Shown here piece by piece: positions 1 through 10,300 of a stretch of DNA of 64,000 nt. The DNA lies in the NCBI RefSeq assembly GCF_041296385.1, contig NW_027183606.1:119426-183425 (forward strand), read 5' to 3'. Position numbers and translations under genes: made by a program. Position 1 is the first letter of the stretch. Each line of letters opens with the position of its first letter. This DNA comes from Aphelocoma coerulescens (lineage: Eukaryota; Chordata; Aves; Passeriformes; Corvidae). Under the pieces are notes generated by a model. The model worked only from the letters and a program-made list of their open reading frames with translations. It was not told the DNA's origin and searched no databases.

Positions 1-18
1 GCCTTTTTCGATGGTGGC

Positions 19-47
19 TGCTGCTGGAGGTCGGCAACGGAGCTGCG
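19..47 (+). repeat. Direct sub-repeat, first member (with 240-263)
   Basis: TGCTGCTGGAG at 19-29 is followed by CAACGG and CTGCG. The same three blocks recur in the same order at 240-263 with two small gaps, 221 bp downstream. A shorter relative, CTTGTGCTGCT, is found at both 236-246 and 1279-1289. This suggests that the unit contains worn internal duplications. It recurs in every copy. Confidence 0.6.
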
Positions 48-60
48 AGAGTGACTAATG

Positions 61-88
61 TGTGGCGGCACGTCCGTCTGAGAGGGAA
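61..88 (+). repeat. Direct sub-repeat D, member 1
   Basis: It matches 992-1019 at 22 of 28 positions without gaps, including the shared ends TGTGG and TCTGAGAGGGAA. It is one of three related segments in the unit (61-88, 742-766, 992-1019). Confidence 0.6.
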
Positions 89-239
89 GTTACACCGAGC
101 CGCAGTGTGTTGTGCGCACTTTCGAGGCTGCTTGGAGAAGGTGCGCAGGCTTCTTTCTTGGACGCGTCCTTCTGGGTGCGCTCAAGCTGCACGGACTCTG
201 CAACACTGAAGGTGTAAGACGCTGCTTCTAGGAGGCTTG

Positions 240-263
240 TGCTGCTGGAGTGCAACGGCTGCG
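240..263 (+). repeat. Direct sub-repeat, second member (with 19-47)
   Basis: It shares TGCTGCTGGAG, CAACGG and CTGCG in the same order with 19-47, with short gaps of about 3 and 2 bp. Confidence 0.6.
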
Positions 264-349
264 CGTTACTTTCTGAAGCAGCAGGGACATCCTCAGCTGA
301 ATGGGATGGTGAAGCAGCTTTTGGCTGGACTTCTGAAATTCGGAACACT

Positions 350-375
350 GAGCACACAAGCCCGGTGCTCTGCGG
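350..375 (+). repeat. Inverted sub-repeat, left arm (with 1162-1187)
   Basis: The reverse complement of 1162-1187 matches this segment at 23 of 26 positions, including a 16-base perfect core AGCCCGGTGCTCTGCG. Weaker similarity seems to continue 3' into the pyrimidine-rich TCTTCGCCTT region. The arms are about 786 bp apart within a unit. This points to an old inverted duplication inside the unit. Confidence 0.7.
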
Positions 376-496
376 CCTTCAATCTTCGCCTTCTGCGGTC
401 TGCGCACAACTGAAGGCCAGCGACGGCGTCCAGCTTTGCCGCACTTCAGCGTGTACACTGCACGCATCCACAGCGTGCTGTGGCGCGGATTTCCCT

Positions 497-508
497 CAGC
501 TCGAGCTG
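497..508. repeat. 12-bp perfect palindrome
   Basis: CAGCTCGAGCTG is its own reverse complement, centred on CTCGAG. It abuts the hairpin at 508-526. No site of known function is implied. Confidence 0.6.
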
Positions 509-526
509 GAAGCATTTTCTGCTTCC
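508..526 (+). repeat. Hairpin: 7-bp stem, 5-nt loop
   Basis: GGAAGCA (508-514) pairs perfectly with TGCTTCC (520-526) around the loop TTTTC. There is no following T-run, so a terminator is not supported. It is repeated every 1474 bp. Confidence 0.55.
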
Positions 527-564
527 CGGAGTCCAAACCGTCCGTCTAGCTCTCCCTTAGAGAA

Positions 565-759
565 ATGGGGTCAGGAGAGAAGCCCTTGCCGGATGAGCTT
601 TACGCTGGCCAAGACTTTCCGCACAGCACCACGAGCTGGCCGACGAGGAGGAGAAAGGAAGAACATCTTCCCGTCCTGGCACAGTTCTCCGTACTGGACG
701 TCTCTCCGGATCTCTGGTCCTTGCGAGGCTGTCATGGGCGCGGTGGGACTTCGAACTGA
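565..759 (+). other. 64-codon ATG open frame, probably not coding
   Basis: This is the other ATG-initiated frame of note in the unit. The product would be a short polar peptide without a recognisable motif, signal peptide or membrane segment. None of the 11 variable sites falls within it, so variation gives no information. It overlaps longer frames on both strands, which is typical of chance open frames in 60% G+C sequence. Confidence 0.07.
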
Positions 760-766
760 GAAGGAA
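742..766 (+). repeat. Direct sub-repeat D, member 2
   Basis: It matches 995-1019 at 20 of 25 positions without gaps, sharing GGTGGGAC and CTGAGA. About 64-73 bp upstream of both members lies the sequence GGCACAGT (678-685 and 922-929), so the duplicated segment may extend over roughly 90 bp with gaps. Confidence 0.6.
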
Positions 767-829
767 CGTGCAGAGAGCACGGCCATCTGCCGGGGCAGTG
801 CAGGTTGCAAAGGAAACTCGCATGTGCAC

Positions 830-843
830 CACACTGCAGTGTG
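830..843. repeat. 14-bp perfect palindrome
   Basis: CACACTGCAGTGTG is self-complementary and contains the only PstI site of the unit. It overlaps the next hairpin at 841-856, giving a compact GTGCA/TGCAC-rich symmetric segment (about 820-860) that is invariant in all complete copies. Confidence 0.65.
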
Positions 844-856
844 TGCATTTGCACAC
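841..856 (+). repeat. Hairpin: 7-bp stem, 2-nt spacer
   Basis: GTGTGCA (841-847) and TGCACAC (850-856) are perfect inverted arms separated by TT. The spacer is too short for a relaxed hairpin loop without opening the inner pairs, so as DNA this is better seen as an interrupted palindrome. Confidence 0.55.
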
Positions 857-991
857 GGCAGTGGGGTGCCAATACAAGCTTGCACGCGTCGGGGGCAAGC
901 TCTGGGTAAGCTCGTTGTCGCGGCACAGTGCTCTGGGCGACACGTGGCCGAATAGCTTTCCGTTTACATTCGGACGACAAGAGAGGCAGGA

Positions 992-1019
992 TGTGGTGGG
1001 ACATAGCTCTGAGAGGGAA
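992..1019 (+). repeat. Direct sub-repeat D, member 3
   Basis: It is related to 61-88 (22/28) and to 742-766 (20/25). GGCACAGT lies upstream at 922-929. Distances between successive members around the repeating unit are about 678, 253 and 543 bp. Confidence 0.6.
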
Positions 1020-1161
1020 ACGGCTTAGCCCGGGCGCGTTGCGGCACAAGCAGCGCGCTGGAGCCGTTCGCTGCCGGCACAGTGCCCAGTGCGAGAAGCA
1101 GACGACTGTTCGCCTCCGGCAGAATGAAAGCGCGACGTGCTCCGAAAGGGGAAGAACGACG

Positions 1162-1187
1162 GCGCAGAGCACCGGGCTCGTGTGCGC
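1162..1187 (-). repeat. Inverted sub-repeat, right arm (with 350-375)
   Basis: It is the reverse-complement partner of 350-375, with 23 of 26 positions matching. It recurs in all 43 complete units and lies just upstream of variable site 1200. Confidence 0.7.
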
Positions 1188-1350
1188 AGCGTACACGCCG
1201 AGAGGGGAGCGTGGCTGCCCCTCGCCTGCCTGCCGGCTTGACCTTAGCAGTCGGCAGGAGGAAGTTCAACGGCAGCCACTTGTGCTGCTACCTCGTCCTC
1301 TTCTAGCCCTCCCTGGAAACAACTGGGCTTAGCTTGAAGCTCGGAGGGAG

Positions 1351-1683
1351 ATGCAGACAACACAGTGGTCGATGCAGACGAGAAGGCAAGCAGAGGGTGC
1401 AGCGGCGAGTTTGCGTGACGTACGGGAGGGAGGCAAGGGGAAGGTGCAGCCCAGCAGTGGCTTTTACTTCTCGAGCCTTTTTCGATGGTGGCTGCTGCTG
1501 GAGGTCGGCAACGGAGCTGCGAGAGTGACTAATGTGTGGCGGCACGTCCGTCTGAGAGGGAAGTTACACCGAGCCGCAGTGTGTTGTGCGCACTTTCGAG
1601 GCTGCTTGGAGAAGGTGCGCAGGCTTCTTTCTTGGACGCGTCCTTCTGGGTGCGCTCAAGCTGCACGGACTCTGCAACACTGA
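1351..1683 (+). other. 110-codon ATG open frame, probably not coding
   Basis: This is the longer of the two extended frames in the unit that begin with ATG. It crosses the unit junction and is intact at all 43 positions where it fits. The predicted product is arginine-rich with one hydrophobic stretch near residues 42-52 (SGFYFSSLFRWWLLLEV region) and resembles no family I know. Four variable sites fall in it: 1393 changes Glu15 to Gln in 16 copies, 166 changes one Arg to His in copy 14, and 41 and 176 are silent. With copies this similar, intactness is not evidence of selection. No promoter or ribosome-binding signal is evident. I think it is a chance frame in GC-rich DNA. Confidence 0.1.
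1424..1444 (+). other. G-run tract, weak quadruplex candidate
   Basis: Runs GGG (1424-1426), GGG (1428-1430), GG (1432-1433), GGGG (1437-1440) and GG (1443-1444) lie within 21 bases on the plus strand. Three runs reach three Gs, so a full three-layer quadruplex would need a distant fourth run (for example GGG near 1395); a two-layer form is possible. It is repeated once per unit in the same orientation. Confidence 0.3.
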
Positions 1684-4600
1684 AGGTGTAAGACGCTGCT
1701 TCTAGGAGGCTTGTGCTGCTGGAGTGCAACGGCTGCGCGTTACTTTCTGAAGCAGCAGGGACATCCTCAGCTGAATGGGATGGTGAAGCAGCTTTTGGCT
1801 GGACTTCTGAAATTCGGAACACTGAGCACACAAGCCCGGTGCTCTGCGGCCTTCAATCTTCGCCTTCTGCGGTCTGCGCACAACTGAAGGCCAGCGACGG
1901 CGTCCAGCTTTGCCGCACTTCAGCGTGTACACTGCACGCATCCACAGCGTGCTGTGGCGCGGATTTCCCTCAGCTCGAGCTGGAAGCATTTTCTGCTTCC
2001 CGGAGTCCAAACCGTCCGTCTAGCTCTCCCTTAGAGAAATGGGGTCAGGAGAGAAGCCCTTGCCGGATGAGCTTTACGCTGGCCAAGACTTTCCGCACAG
2101 CACCACGAGCTGGCCGACGAGGAGGAGAAAGGAAGAACATCTTCCCGTCCTGGCACAGTTCTCCGTACTGGACGTCTCTCCGGATCTCTGGTCCTTGCGA
2201 GGCTGTCATGGGCGCGGTGGGACTTCGAACTGAGAAGGAACGTGCAGAGAGCACGGCCATCTGCCGGGGCGGTGCAGGTTGCAAAGGAAACTCGCATGTG
2301 CACCACACTGCAGTGTGTGCATTTGCACACGGCAGTGGGGTGCCAATACAAGCTTGCACGCGTCGGGGGCAAGCTCTGGGTAAGCTCGTTGTCGCGGCAC
2401 AGTGCTCTGGGCGACACGTGGCCGAATAGCTTTCCGTTTACATTCGGACGACAAGAGAGGCAGGATGTGGTGGGACATAGCTCTGAGAGGGAAACGGCTT
2501 AGCCCGGGCGCGTTGCGGCACAAGCAGCGCGCTGGAGCCGTTCGCTGCCGGCACAGTGCCCAGTGCGAGAAGCAGACGACTGTTCGCCTCCGGCAGAATG
2601 AAAGCGCGACGTGCTCCGAAAGGGGAAGAACGACGGCGCAGAGCACCGGGCTCGTGTGCGCAGCGTACACGCCGAGAGGGGAGCGTGGCTGCCCCTCGCC
2701 TGCCTGCCGGCTTGACCTTAGCAGTCGGCAGGAGGAAGTTCAACGGCAGCCACTTGTGCTGCTACCTCGTCCTCTTCTAGCCCTCCCTGGAAACAACTGG
2801 GCTTAGCTTGAAGCTCGGAGGGAGATGCAGACAACACAGTGGTCGATGCAGACGAGAAGGCAAGCAGAGGGTGCAGCGGCGAGTTTGCGTGACGTACGGG
2901 AGGGAGGCAAGGGGAAGGTGCAGCCCAGCAGTGGCTTTTACTTCTCGAGCCTTTTTCGATGGTGGCTGCTGCTGGAGGTCGGCAACGGAGCTGCGAGAGT
3001 GACTAATGTGTGGCGGCACGTCCGTCTGAGAGGGAAGTTACACCGAGCCGCAGTGTGTTGTGCGCACTTTCGAGGCTGCTTGGAGAAGGTGCGCAGGCTT
3101 CTTTCTTGGACGCGTCCTTCTGGGTGCGCTCAAGCTGCACGGACTCTGCAACACTGAAGGTGTAAGACGCTGCTTCTAGGAGGCTTGTGCTGCTGGAGTG
3201 CAACGGCTGCGCGTTACTTTCTGAAGCAGCAGGGACATCGTCAGCTGAATGGGATGGTGAAGCAGCTTTTGGCTGGACTTCTGAAATTCGGAACACTGAG
3301 CACACAAGCCCGGTGCTCTGCGGCCTTCAATCTTCGCCTTCTGCGGTCTGCGCACAACTGAAGGCCAGCGACGGCGTCCAGCTTTGCCGCACTTCAGCGT
3401 GTACACTGCACGCATCCACAGCGTGCTGTGGCGCGGATTTCCCTCAGCTCGAGCTGGAAGCATTTTCTGCTTCCCGGAGTCCAAACCGTCCGTCTAGCTC
3501 TCCCTTAGAGAAATGGGGTCAGGAGAGAAGCCCTTGCCGGATGAGCTTTACGCTGGCCAAGACTTTCCGCACAGCACCACGAGCTGGCCGACGAGGAGGA
3601 GAAAGGAAGAACATCTTCCCGTCCTGGCACAGTTCTCCGTACTGGACGTCTCTCCGGATCTCTGGTCCTTGCGAGGCTGTCATGGGCGCGGTGGGACTTC
3701 GAACTGAGAAGGAACGTGCAGAGAGCACGGCCATCTGCCGGGGCGGTGCAGGTTGCAAAGGAAACTCGCATGTGCACCACACTGCAGTGTGTGCATTTGC
3801 ACACGGCAGTGGGGTGCCAATACAAGCTTGCACGCGTCGGGGGCAAGCTCTGGGTAAGCTCGTTGTCGCGGCACAGTGCTCTGGGCGACACGTGGCCGAA
3901 TAGCTTTCCGTTTACATTCGGACGACAAGAGAGGCAGGATGTGGTGGGACATAGCTCTGAGAGGGAAACGGCTTAGCCCGGGCGCGTTGCGGCACAAGCA
4001 GCGCGCTGGAGCCGTTCGCTGCCGGCACAGTGCCCAGTGCGAGAAGCAGACGACTGTTCGCCTCCGGCAGAATGAAAGCGCGACGTGCTCCGAAAGGGGA
4101 AGAACGACGGCGCAGAGCACCGGGCTCGTGTGCGCAGCGTACACGCCGAGAGGGGAGCGTGGCTGCCCCTCGCCTGCCTGCCGGCTTGACCTTAGCAGTC
4201 GGCAGGAGGAAGTTCAACGGCAGCCACTTGTGCTGCTACCTCGTCCTCTTCTAGCCCTCCCTGGAAACAACTGGGCTTAGCTTGAAGCTCGGAGGGAGAT
4301 GCAGACAACACAGTGGTCGATGCAGACGAGAAGGCAAGCAGAGGGTGCAGCGGCGAGTTTGCGTGACGTACGGGAGGGAGGCAAGGGGAAGGTGCAGCCC
4401 AGCAGTGGCTTTTACTTCTCGAGCCTTTTTCGATGGTGGCTGCTGCTGGAGGTCGGCAACGGAGCTGCGAGAGTGACTAATGTGTGGCGGCACGTCCGTC
4501 TGAGAGGGAAGTTACACCGAGCCGCAGTGTGTTGTGCGCACTTTCGAGGCTGCTTGGAGAAGGTGCGCAGGCTTCTTTCTTGGACGCGTCCTTCTGGGTG

Positions 4601-7370
4601 CGCTCAAGCTGCACGGACTCTGCAACACTGAAGGTGTAAGACGCTGCTTCTAGGAGGCTTGTGCTGCTGGAGTGCAACGGCTGCGCGTTACTTTCTGAAG
4701 CAGCAGGGACATCCTCAGCTGAATGGGATGGTGAAGCAGCTTTTGGCTGGACTTCTGAAATTCGGAACACTGAGCACACAAGCCCGGTGCTCTGCGGCCT
4801 TCAATCTTCGCCTTCTGCGGTCTGCGCACAACTGAAGGCCAGCGACGGCGTCCAGCTTTGCCGCACTTCAGCGTGTACACTGCACGCATCCACAGCGTGC
4901 TGTGGCGCGGATTTCCCTCAGCTCGAGCTGGAAGCATTTTCTGCTTCCCGGAGTCCAAACCGTCCGTCTAGCTCTCCCTTAGAGAAATGGGGTCAGGAGA
5001 GAAGCCCTTGCCGGATGAGCTTTACGCTGGCCAAGACTTTCCGCACAGCACCACGAGCTGGCCGACGAGGAGGAGAAAGGAAGAACATCTTCCCGTCCTG
5101 GCACAGTTCTCCGTACTGGACGTCTCTCCGGATCTCTGGTCCTTGCGAGGCTGTCATGGGCGCGGTGGGACTTCGAACTGAGAAGGAACGTGCAGAGAGC
5201 ACGGCCATCTGCCGGGGCGGTGCAGGTTGCAAAGGAAACTCGCATGTGCACCACACTGCAGTGTGTGCATTTGCACACGGCAGTGGGGTGCCAATACAAG
5301 CTTGCACGCGTCGGGGGCAAGCTCTGGGTAAGCTCGTTGTCGCGGCACAGTGCTCTGGGCGACACGTGGCCGAATAGCTTTCCGTTTACATTCGGACGAC
5401 AAGAGAGGCAGGATGTGGTGGGACATAGCTCTGAGAGGGAAACGGCTTAGCCCGGGCGCGTTGCGGCACAAGCAGCGCGCTGGAGCCGTTCGCTGCCGGC
5501 ACAGTGCCCAGTGCGAGAAGCAGACGACTGTTCGCCTCCGGCAGAATGAAAGCGCGACGTGCTCCGAAAGGGGAAGAACGACGGCGCAGAGCACCGGGCT
5601 CGTGTGCGCAGCGTACACGCCGAGAGGGGAGCGTGGCTGCCCCTCGCCTGCCTGCCGGCTTGACCTTAGCAGTCGGCAGGAGGAAGTTCAACGGCAGCCA
5701 CTTGTGCTGCTACCTCGTCCTCTTCTAGCCCTCCCTGGAAACAACTGGGCTTAGCTTGAAGCTCGGAGGGAGATGCAGACAACACAGTGGTCGATGCAGA
5801 CGAGAAGGCAAGCAGAGGGTGCAGCGGCGAGTTTGCGTGACGTACGGGAGGGAGGCAAGGGGAAGGTGCAGCCCAGCAGTGGCTTTTACTTCTCGAGCCT
5901 TTTTCGATGGTGGCTGCTGCTGGAGGTCGGCAACGGAGCTGCGAGAGTGACTAATGTGTGGCGGCACGTCCGTCTGAGAGGGAAGTTACACCGAGCCGCA
6001 GTGTGTTGTGCGCACTTTCGAGGCTGCTTGGAGAAGGTGCGCAGGCTTCTTTCTTGGACGCGTCCTTCTGGGTGCGCTCAAGCTGCACGGACTCTGCAAC
6101 ACTGAAGGTGTAAGACGCTGCTTCTAGGAGGCTTGTGCTGCTGGAGTGCAACGGCTGCGCGTTACTTTCTGAAGCAGCAGGGACATCCTCAGCTGAATGG
6201 GATGGTGAAGCAGCTTTTGGCTGGACTTCTGAAATTCGGAACACTGAGCACACAAGCCCGGTGCTCTGCGGCCTTCAATCTTCGCCTTCTGCGGTCTGCG
6301 CACAACTGAAGGCCAGCGACGGCGTCCAGCTTTGCCGCACTTCAGCGTGTACACTGCACGCATCCACAGCGTGCTGTGGCGCGGATTTCCCTCAGCTCGA
6401 GCTGGAAGCATTTTCTGCTTCCCGGAGTCCAAACCGTCCGTCTAGCTCTCCCTTAGAGAAATGGGGTCAGGAGAGAAGCCCTTGCCGGATGAGCTTTACG
6501 CTGGCCAAGACTTTCCGCACAGCACCACGAGCTGGCCGACGAGGAGGAGAAAGGAAGAACATCTTCCCGTCCTGGCACAGTTCTCCGTACTGGACGTCTC
6601 TCCGGATCTCTGGTCCTTGCGAGGCTGTCATGGGCGCGGTGGGACTTCGAACTGAGAAGGAACGTGCAGAGAGCACGGCCATCTGCCGGGGCGGTGCAGG
6701 TTGCAAAGGAAACTCGCATGTGCACCACACTGCAGTGTGTGCATTTGCACACGGCAGTGGGGTGCCAATACAAGCTTGCACGCGTCGGGGGCAAGCTCTG
6801 GGTAAGCTCGTTGTCGCGGCACAGTGCTCTGGGCGACACGTGGCCGAATAGCTTTCCGTTTACATTCGGACGACAAGAGAGGCAGGATGTGGTGGGACAT
6901 AGCTCTGAGAGGGAAACGGCTTAGCCCGGGCGCGTTGCGGCACAAGCAGCGCGCTGGAGCCGTTCGCTGCCGGCACAGTGCCCAGTGCGAGAAGCAGACG
7001 ACTGTTCGCCTCCGGCAGAATGAAAGCGCGACGTGCTCCGAAAGGGGAAGAACGACGGCGCAGAGCACCGGGCTCGTGTGCGCAGCGTACACGCCGAGAG
7101 GGGAGCGTGGCTGCCCCTCGCCTGCCTGCCGGCTTGACCTTAGCAGTCGGCAGGAGGAAGTTCAACGGCAGCCACTTGTGCTGCTACCTCGTCCTCTTCT
7201 AGCCCTCCCTGGAAACAACTGGGCTTAGCTTGAAGCTCGGAGGGAGATGCAGACAACACAGTGGTCGATGCAGACGAGAAGGCAAGCAGAGGGTGCAGCG
7301 GCGAGTTTGCGTGACGTACGGGAGGGAGGCAAGGGGAAGGTGCAGCCCAGCAGTGGCTTTTACTTCTCGA

Positions 7371-10300
7371 GCCTTTTTCGATGGTGGCTGCTGCTGGAGG
7401 TCGGCAACGGAGCTGCGAGAGTGACTAATGTGTGGCGGCACGTCCGTCTGAGAGGGAAGTTACACCGAGCCGCAGTGTGTTGTGCGCACTTTCGAGGCTG
7501 CTTGGAGAAGGTGCGCAGGCTTCTTTCTTGGACGCGTCCTTCTGGGTGCGCTCAAGCTGCACGGACTCTGCAACACTGAAGGTGTAAGACGCTGCTTCTA
7601 GGAGGCTTGTGCTGCTGGAGTGCAACGGCTGCGCGTTACTTTCTGAAGCAGCAGGGACATCCTCAGCTGAATGGGATGGTGAAGCAGCTTTTGGCTGGAC
7701 TTCTGAAATTCGGAACACTGAGCACACAAGCCCGGTGCTCTGCGGCCTTCAATCTTCGCCTTCTGCGGTCTGCGCACAACTGAAGGCCAGCGACGGCGTC
7801 CAGCTTTGCCGCACTTCAGCGTGTACACTGCACGCATCCACAGCGTGCTGTGGCGCGGATTTCCCTCAGCTCGAGCTGGAAGCATTTTCTGCTTCCCGGA
7901 GTCCAAACCGTCCGTCTAGCTCTCCCTTAGAGAAATGGGGTCAGGAGAGAAGCCCTTGCCGGATGAGCTTTACGCTGGCCAAGACTTTCCGCACAGCACC
8001 ACGAGCTGGCCGACGAGGAGGAGAAAGGAAGAACATCTTCCCGTCCTGGCACAGTTCTCCGTACTGGACGTCTCTCCGGATCTCTGGTCCTTGCGAGGCT
8101 GTCATGGGCGCGGTGGGACTTCGAACTGAGAAGGAACGTGCAGAGAGCACGGCCATCTGCCGGGGCGGTGCAGGTTGCAAAGGAAACTCGCATGTGCACC
8201 ACACTGCAGTGTGTGCATTTGCACACGGCAGTGGGGTGCCAATACAAGCTTGCACGCGTCGGGGGCAAGCTCTGGGTAAGCTCGTTATCGCGGCACAGTG
8301 CTCTGGGCGACACGTGGCCGAATAGCTTTCCGTTTACATTCGGACGACAAGAGAGGCAGGATGTGGTGGGACATAGCTCTGAGAGGGAAACGGCTTAGCC
8401 CGGGCGCGTTGCGGCACAAGCAGCGCGCTGGAGCCGTTCGCTGCCGGCACAGTGCCCAGTGCGAGAAGCAGACGACTGTTCGCCTCCGGCAGAATGAAAG
8501 CGCGACGTGCTCCGAAAGGGGAAGAACGACGGCGCAGAGCACCGGGCTCGTGTGCGCAGCGTACACGCCGAGAGGGGAGCGTGGCTGCCCCTCGCCTGCC
8601 TGCCGGCTTGACCTTAGCAGTCGGCAGGAGGAAGTTCAACGGCAGCCACTTGTGCTGCTACCTCGTCCTCTTCTAGCCCTCCCTGGAAACAACTGGGCTT
8701 AGCTTGAAGCTCGGAGGGAGATGCAGACAACACAGTGGTCGATGCAGACGAGAAGGCAAGCACAGGGTGCAGCGGCGAGTTTGCGTGACGTACGGGAGGG
8801 AGGCAAGGGGAAGGTGCAGCCCAGCAGTGGCTTTTACTTCTCGAGCCTTTTTCGATGGTGGCTGCTGCTGGAGGTCGGCAACGGAGCTGCGAGAGTGACT
8901 AATGTGTGGCGGCACGTCCGTCTGAGAGGGAAGTTACACCGAGCCGCAGTGTGTTGTGCGCACTTTCGAGGCTGCTTGGAGAAGGTGCGCAGGCTTCTTT
9001 CTTGGACGCGTCCTTCTGGGTGCGCTCAAGCTGCACGGACTCTGCAACACTGAAGGTGTAAGACGCTGCTTCTAGGAGGCTTGTGCTGCTGGAGTGCAAC
9101 GGCTGCGCGTTACTTTCTGAAGCAGCAGGGACATCCTCAGCTGAATGGGATGGTGAAGCAGCTTTTGGCTGGACTTCTGAAATTCGGAACACTGAGCACA
9201 CAAGCCCGGTGCTCTGCGGCCTTCAATCTTCGCCTTCTGCGGTCTGCGCACAACTGAAGGCCAGCGACGGCGTCCAGCTTTGCCGCACTTCAGCGTGTAC
9301 ACTGCACGCATCCACAGCGTGCTGTGGCGCGGATTTCCCTCAGCTCGAGCTGGAAGCATTTTCTGCTTCCCGGAGTCCAAACCGTCCGTCTAGCTCTCCC
9401 TTAGAGAAATGGGGTCAGGAGAGAAGCCCTTGCCGGATGAGCTTTACGCTGGCCAAGACTTTCCGCACAGCACCACGAGCTGGCCGACGAGGAGGAGAAA
9501 GGAAGAACATCTTCCCGTCCTGGCACAGTTCTCCGTACTGGACGTCTCTCCGGATCTCTGGTCCTTGCGAGGCTGTCATGGGCGCGGTGGGACTTCGAAC
9601 TGAGAAGGAACGTGCAGAGAGCACGGCCATCTGCCGGGGCGGTGCAGGTTGCAAAGGAAACTCGCATGTGCACCACACTGCAGTGTGTGCATTTGCACAC
9701 GGCAGTGGGGTGCCAATACAAGCTTGCACGCGTCGGGGGCAAGCTCTGGGTAAGCTCGTTGTCGCGGCACAGTGCTCTGGGCGACACGTGGCCGAATAGC
9801 TTTCCGTTTACATTCGGACGACAAGAGAGGCAGGATGTGGTGGGACATAGCTCTGAGAGGGAAACGGCTTAGCCCGGGCGCGTTGCGGCACAAGCAGCGC
9901 GCTGGAGCCGTTCGCTGCCGGCACAGTGCCCAGTGCGAGAAGCAGACGACTGTTCGCCTCCGGCAGAATGAAAGCGCGACGTGCTCCGAAAGGGGAAGAA
10001 CGACGGCGCAGAGCACCGGGCTCGTGTGCGCAGCGTACACGCCGAGAGGGGAGCGTGGCTGCCCCTCGCCTGCCTGCCGGCTTGACCTTAGCAGTCGGCA
10101 GGAGGAAGTTCAACGGCAGCCACTTGTGCTGCTACCTCGTCCTCTTCTAGCCCTCCCTGGAAACAACTGGGCTTAGCTTGAAGCTCGGAGGGAGATGCAG
10201 ACAACACAGTGGTCGATGCAGACGAGAAGGCAAGCACAGGGTGCAGCGGCGAGTTTGCGTGACGTACGGGAGGGAGGCAAGGGGAAGGTGCAGCCCAGCA

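Larger units (their letters stand above)
239..955 (+). other. 238-codon open frame without ATG start, not coding
   Basis: This is the longest stop-free stretch of the unit, but it opens with GTG, and the first in-frame ATG lies about half-way along (residue 119 of 238). Composition is scattered, with many Cys, Ser, Arg and Ala and no recognisable domain, as expected for unselected GC-rich DNA. Variable sites 292, 341, 776, 797, 917 and 919 fall inside it; 341, 776, 797 and 917 alter the residue, while 292 and 919 are silent. It overlaps several minus-strand open frames. I do not regard it as a gene. Confidence 0.05.
1..1474 (+). repeat. Reference satellite unit (copy 1)
   Basis: This is one complete unit, used here as the coordinate frame for all internal features; the start point is arbitrary. 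It differs from the majority sequence at one position, A instead of G at 797. That change is shared only with copy 41 (59757). The unit has a single AAGCTT (876-881) and a single CTGCAG (834-839), so HindIII or PstI digestion of the native array should give 1474-bp fragments and a ladder of multiples. CTCGAG occurs twice, at 500-505 and across the unit junction at 1470-1475. Confidence 0.95.
1..7370 (+). repeat. Copies 1-5, G1393 family block
   Basis: Five consecutive units carry G at unit position 1393. Copies 2, 4 and 5 are exact majority sequence. Copy 1 has A at 797. Copy 3 has a private C-to-G change at unit position 292 (base 3240). Confidence 0.9.

Noticed and set aside
677..757. Box A-like TGGCACAGTT (677-686) and box B-like ACTTCGAACT (748-757), suggesting a tRNA or tRNA-derived element
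   Set aside because: Box A lacks its final GG and box B matches only the TTCGA core. No cloverleaf arms can be drawn around them and no T-run follows closely.
844..854. ATTTGCAC, one base from the octamer ATTTGCAT
   Set aside because: It is imperfect, explained by the local palindrome, and the host is unknown.
941..946. CACGTG (E-box-like) and TGACGTAC (1416-1423, CRE-like) sites
   Set aside because: Single short matches are expected by chance in 1474 bp of GC-rich DNA; no promoter context supports them.
1307..1350. CTCCCT (1309-1314) and AGGGAG (1345-1350) as a hairpin
   Set aside because: A six-pair stem with a 30-nt loop is too weak to support.
1..1474. Transposon or integrated virus amplified in tandem
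   Set aside because: There are no terminal inverted or long terminal repeats, no target duplications at junctions, and no transposase, integrase, polymerase or capsid-like frame.
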